A DNA stretch of 64,000 nucleotides from Pseudidiomarina sediminum DSM 21906 (lineage in GTDB: Bacteria; Pseudomonadota; Gammaproteobacteria; Enterobacterales; Alteromonadaceae): NCBI RefSeq assembly GCF_000423165.1, contig NZ_KE383983.1:978376-1042375 (forward strand), written 5' to 3'. How positions within the stretch are numbered: the stretch's first letter is position 1; each line of letters opens with the position of its first letter. Under the pieces are notes generated by a model. It was not told the origin of the DNA, made no database searches, and saw only the letters and a program-made list of their open reading frames with translations. Shown piece by piece: positions 61,500-64,000 of the stretch. A program made the translations under genes and the position numbers.

Positions 61500-61572
61500 A
61501 TGTCAAGTGTGCTTGACATGAAACCGGTGACAAACTAACCTTACACAAAGTCAAGTAAGCTTTACTTTGTGT
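61500..61572. promoter_or_regulatory. Two inverted repeats upstream of the membrane protein/XRE pair
   Basis: ATGTCAAG-TGTG-CTTGACAT (61500-61519) is a perfect 8-base inverted repeat with a 4-base centre. ACACAAAGT (61543-61551) and ACTTTGTGT (61564-61572) form a second perfect 9-base repeat spaced by 12 bases. Both lie directly before the two-gene operon, whose second gene encodes an XRE repressor. Either could be the repressor's operator. Confidence 0.55.
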
Positions 61573-61581
61573 GAGGAGAGT

Positions 61582-61995
61582 ATGATGAGTACAGAAACAA
61601 CGTTAGCAGAGCGCAATAAGCGTACCACCCGCAGCCTTTTTATTTGGACCTCGGGCTGGGTTTTGTCATTGGCGCTGGTCGCATTCGGCCCTAAGTTTTT
61701 GTGGGATTTTGCGGAAACCTATACGCTTATCGCAATCGCAGTAAATCTGTTTTTCGGCTACAAAATGATCCTAGCCAACAAGCGTCATTTGGACGGTTGT
61801 GATGAGTTGCAGCGGCGGATTCATTTCAATGCGATGGCGATTTCATTGGGCGTGAGTATGGTGTTTGGTGCCCTATACGGTTTACTGGAAGCGGTAAGAT
61901 TATTAAGCGAGACACCGAATCCAGCCAATATCCTTTTTGTGATGGGGATCAGTTACATGGTGAGTATTTTCATTGGATTTAGGAAGTACCAATGA
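61582..61995 (+). CDS. Small membrane protein cotranscribed with an XRE regulator
   Basis: A 137-residue protein with four predicted hydrophobic helices (about 22-42, 48-66, 85-108 and 116-133). A polar loop with RHLDGCDELQRRIHFNAMA joins the second and third. The family is known from many genomes as a DUF-type membrane partner of small XRE regulators, but its function is unproven. GGAGAG precedes the ATG at 61582; ATG 61585 is an alternative. It overlaps the regulator gene by 4 bases. Confidence 0.75.
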   Translation: MMSTETTLAERNKRTTRSLFIWTSGWVLSLALVAFGPKFLWDFAETYTLIAIAVNLFFGYKMILANKRHLDGCDELQRRIHFNAMAISLGVSMVFGALYGLLEAVRLLSETPNPANILFVMGISYMVSIFIGFRKYQ

Positions 61996-62192
61996 AGAAT
62001 CGTTTAAAAGTCTTACGTGCAGAGCGCAACTGGACGCAAGCTGACCTTGCCTTAGCCTTAGACGTGAGTCGCCAAACCATCAATGCGATTGAAACAGGTA
62101 AATTCGATCCGAGTTTACCTTTGGCCTTTAAAGCCGCTCGGGTGTTTCAATTACGCATTGAGGACATCTTCGACGACGAAGAAGGTGCATAA
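61992..62192 (+). CDS. Small XRE-family transcriptional regulator (YozG-like)
   Basis: A 66-residue protein that is nearly all helix-turn-helix: LKVLRAERNWTQADLALALDVSRQTINAIETGKFDP given here as positions 5-40. The IEDIFDDEE ending matches the YozG-type group. Such short regulators lack an effector domain and often autoregulate their operon. It overlaps the membrane gene (ATGA), so the two products are likely made together and the membrane protein may control the regulator. Confidence 0.9.
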   Translation: MKNRLKVLRAERNWTQADLALALDVSRQTINAIETGKFDPSLPLAFKAARVFQLRIEDIFDDEEGA

Positions 62193-62275
62193 CGCTTGTT
62201 GCTGCATCCGCAGCATGATTCGAGATGATAGTTGGCTTGACCACCTTCAGTTGTTCAAAGGTTTAAAGGGAAGTT

Positions 62276-63328
62276 ATGCAAACCAAGTTCATTGCTCTGT
62301 TTACGTTGTTCTTTTCCAGTGCTGCTTTTTCTGAAACGGCAATAGTTTGTCAGGATTGCAGTACTGAGTCAGCGGCAGAATCTTTCGCAAAATCACAAGC
62401 GAACAGTTTACAGTGCTCAGAAAAACCTGGCGCCGATAGGGTGTGCCAGTCTGAAAGCAAGGTCGTTACCTTTGTTGATTATGGTTCAGGACAGGCGTAT
62501 CAATACAAGGTATTTCACGAGCGCAGTTATCCATGGGAGGTTCACGTTGAGAGAATTCCGCTCTCGGCCACCCGCGAAGAATCTTTCAGCTTATTGATGG
62601 AGTTTGTCAAAGATTCAAACAGCGCGATAGAAGAAGCGTCGACCGACTTCAATCAACTCTTAAACAAGGCGCATATGAGCACAGTGAGTGCGAATACTTC
62701 GTCAGGCTCTGGTGGCATTTGCCCAGAAAATACGGCATTGAAAGTACTTACAGATCCCAACACTTTGGATGCCATTAAAACTGAAGCTTCAATTGCTATT
62801 GGAAAACAGCTTCTCAGTACAAATAATCAGCTGAATTTTAATCCGGTTAAAATTAACAACAGCTATACCTTAAGTTTCGGCGGACTAAGTAGTTCTACTG
62901 CAGTAGATGGCGACATAACAACTCCAGTTTACATCGTTACTTTTGACGAGTCAGAGCGATCTAGTTGGAGGAAAGACTTCTTAGCTTACTACGTCGACAT
63001 TCTTGCCTTTGATGCGGAACTGCTTCCGGTGATGCGCTTTACTCTTTTGGAAGAGTCACGAGTTGCTGGCTATCAATTAAAAAATTTGCGAGGTGGCGAC
63101 GGCGTTGGCTCCCTGTCAATTGATAATGCGTGTGTAAAGCAGGCATTCGAAGATGCGGTAAATAACCAAGTTTTAACTCCTAGTACCAGTGACGCCGCTG
63201 GCTCTGTGGGCGACGGCGTACCAGCTTTATCGGGTTCAGGTTGGTCTTTCCCTACCACCAGTGGCTGCGGAACCTACACCTTTGAGCAAGGAGGGCTTTC
63301 CTCCTACACATTTAGAGTTTGTAATTAA
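62276..63328 (+). CDS. Uncharacterised exported protein
   Basis: A 350-residue exported protein with a signal peptide (1-19, ending AAFSE). Cys-containing N-terminal motif IVCQDCSTESAAESFAK, a central alpha-helical region (about 95-135), a Ser/Thr-rich linker around 137-148 and 310-330, and conserved-looking Cys near 149, 286, 332 and 350. The C-terminus ends in a Cys-Asn pair with SGCGTYTFEQGG before it. I do not recognise the family. AAGGGAAG precedes the ATG. Base use is slightly more AT-rich than housekeeping neighbours. Confidence 0.7.
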   Translation: MQTKFIALFTLFFSSAAFSETAIVCQDCSTESAAESFAKSQANSLQCSEKPGADRVCQSESKVVTFVDYGSGQAYQYKVFHERSYPWEVHVERIPLSATREESFSLLMEFVKDSNSAIEEASTDFNQLLNKAHMSTVSANTSSGSGGICPENTALKVLTDPNTLDAIKTEASIAIGKQLLSTNNQLNFNPVKINNSYTLSFGGLSSSTAVDGDITTPVYIVTFDESERSSWRKDFLAYYVDILAFDAELLPVMRFTLLEESRVAGYQLKNLRGGDGVGSLSIDNACVKQAFEDAVNNQVLTPSTSDAAGSVGDGVPALSGSGWSFPTTSGCGTYTFEQGGLSSYTFRVCN

Positions 63329-63601
63329 GGCTATAAGTGCGCATACATTGGCGTTCATTCTTGGGCGCAATGCTCCGGTCGAGGAGCTGAGTGTACTGGT
63401 TATTTGAAGACGGTCTTAGATATTAAATGTCTGCTTTGCGCGAACAGCGGACGGTGGAATAAATTAATGGTGTGACGTACCTTACCTTTTAAGTACTGTG
63501 TTATGTATACGAAGCGAACCTCCCAAACGAAGCTAGTGAAAGCTTAGTGAATTAGTGGCGATTCATAAATTCAGCGTTAAATAACCATCGGAATCAGAGC
63601 C

Positions 63602-64000
63602 ATGGTCGAAAGTGAATTCGAATATATAGAGTTCTTGGTCCAAGGTGGCTTGCAAAATAACAGTGCGTATAGCTACGGTCGATACCTGGAAGCAGTTTCA
63701 AGGCATCTTGATATCAATCTAAACAGATCTACGGTAGCTTCTGATCGTCAAGTTAGAGAAATACTAGCTCGCCTTTCAGAGACAAACTTAGCTGAGCGTT
63801 ATAAGAACAACTGTGGCACAGCACTAAGAGCGTATTTGCGTTTTCTTGGTCAAGAGCAATCGGAATTTCGTTACCCTGAGGAAATTTCAAATCCCGGAAA
63901 TTTCGTCGAAGGGGCTATAAAGCAAATAACTGTTAATTCCTACGAACGAGATCGTAAAGCACGAAATAAAGCGATTGAAATACATGGTTTAAATTGTTTC
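63602..64000 (+). CDS. HNH endonuclease with SAM-like N-terminal domain, partial
   Basis: Open to the right edge; 133 codons are visible. Residues 5-80 form a helical domain resembling the phage-integrase SAM-like N-terminal fold (AYSYGRYLEAVSRHL, then RYKNNCGTALRAYLRFL). At the edge, VNSYERDRKARNKAIEIHGLNCF is the start of the HNH motif seen in many McrA-like nucleases, in which ..C..C follows; shown here as positions 111-133. The full gene is probably a restriction-type or defence nuclease. The ATG at 63602 has a weak ribosome site. The upstream 273 bases (63329-63601) show no gene I can support. Confidence 0.7.
   Translation, partial: MVESEFEYIEFLVQGGLQNNSAYSYGRYLEAVSRHLDINLNRSTVASDRQVREILARLSETNLAERYKNNCGTALRAYLRFLGQEQSEFRYPEEISNPGNFVEGAIKQITVNSYERDRKARNKAIEIHGLNCF

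Overview
The window reads as chromosomal DNA of a gammaproteobacterium, most likely an Alteromonadales member close to Idiomarina/Pseudidiomarina. This placement is inferred from family content, not from a search. The main supports are a TonB2-type operon with DUF3450, TtpC and TPR partners, which is typical of marine gammaproteobacteria, and gene blocks also seen in Escherichia coli: yoaA-tsaB-slp-fadD-rnd, ycgL-ycgM-ycgN, dnaX-ybaB-recR-htpG-adk, and sodB beside grxD. Both ends cut genes: panE at the left and an HNH nuclease gene at the right. I see no rRNA, tRNA, CRISPR array, insertion sequence or replication origin.

Layout. 0-3.3 kb: a minus-strand run with panE (partial), an AmpG-like permease, a periplasmic cyclophilin and rlmG. 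3.3-7 kb: a FabH-like synthase overlapping a crotonase gene, the 4.5S SRP RNA gene with its own promoter, a repeat-rich spacer, tryptophan 2,3-dioxygenase, and a short PriC-like gene. 7.3-12.4 kb: a six-gene TonB2-type energy-transduction operon closed by a terminator. 12.5-14.6 kb: an HvfABC-type operon in which a Cys-rich EGKCG-repeat peptide is modified by a DUF692 (MNIO) enzyme with its DUF2063 partner, followed by a 43-residue membrane peptide. 14.7-25.5 kb: housekeeping genes (response regulator, apt, dnaX, ybaB, recR, htpG, adk) followed by a MAPEG protein, a hydrolase, a cysteine desulfurase and a MATE exporter.

25.4-32.8 kb: the complete histidine operon hisG-D-C-B-H-A-F-IE on the minus strand. 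It has a textbook leader: a sigma70 promoter, a 15-residue leader peptide with four His codons in a row, an antiterminator and a terminator. 32.9-43.8 kb: yoaA, tsaB, slp, a hydrolase, fadD, rnd, the ycgL-mltB-ycgM-ycgN cluster, dsbB and fadR. FadR-like palindromes lie upstream of fadR, fadD and the fabH-like gene. 43.9-46.2 kb: a lipoprotein and an oxidative-stress group (sodB, grxD, peroxiredoxin). 46.2-57.1 kb: a retropepsin-like lipoprotein, an APC permease, ada, two VOC proteins, a GIY-YIG protein, an RlpA-like protein, a large DUF2339 membrane protein, a LysR regulator and a methyltransferase.

57.1-64 kb is the most accessory part. It holds an unrecognised 242-residue protein and a lipoprotein in AT-richer DNA, rhlE, a secreted HNH nuclease, a TonB-C-domain lipoprotein, a membrane protein paired with an XRE regulator behind two inverted repeats, an unrecognised secreted protein, and the start of a SAM-like/HNH nuclease gene.

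The most interesting elements are the HvfABC-type copper-peptide operon with ten Cys and His-bearing spacers, an A10 slippery tract in dnaX placed to make a gamma subunit, the his attenuator, the candidate FadR regulon, and the inverted heptamer-repeat spacer in front of tryptophan dioxygenase.
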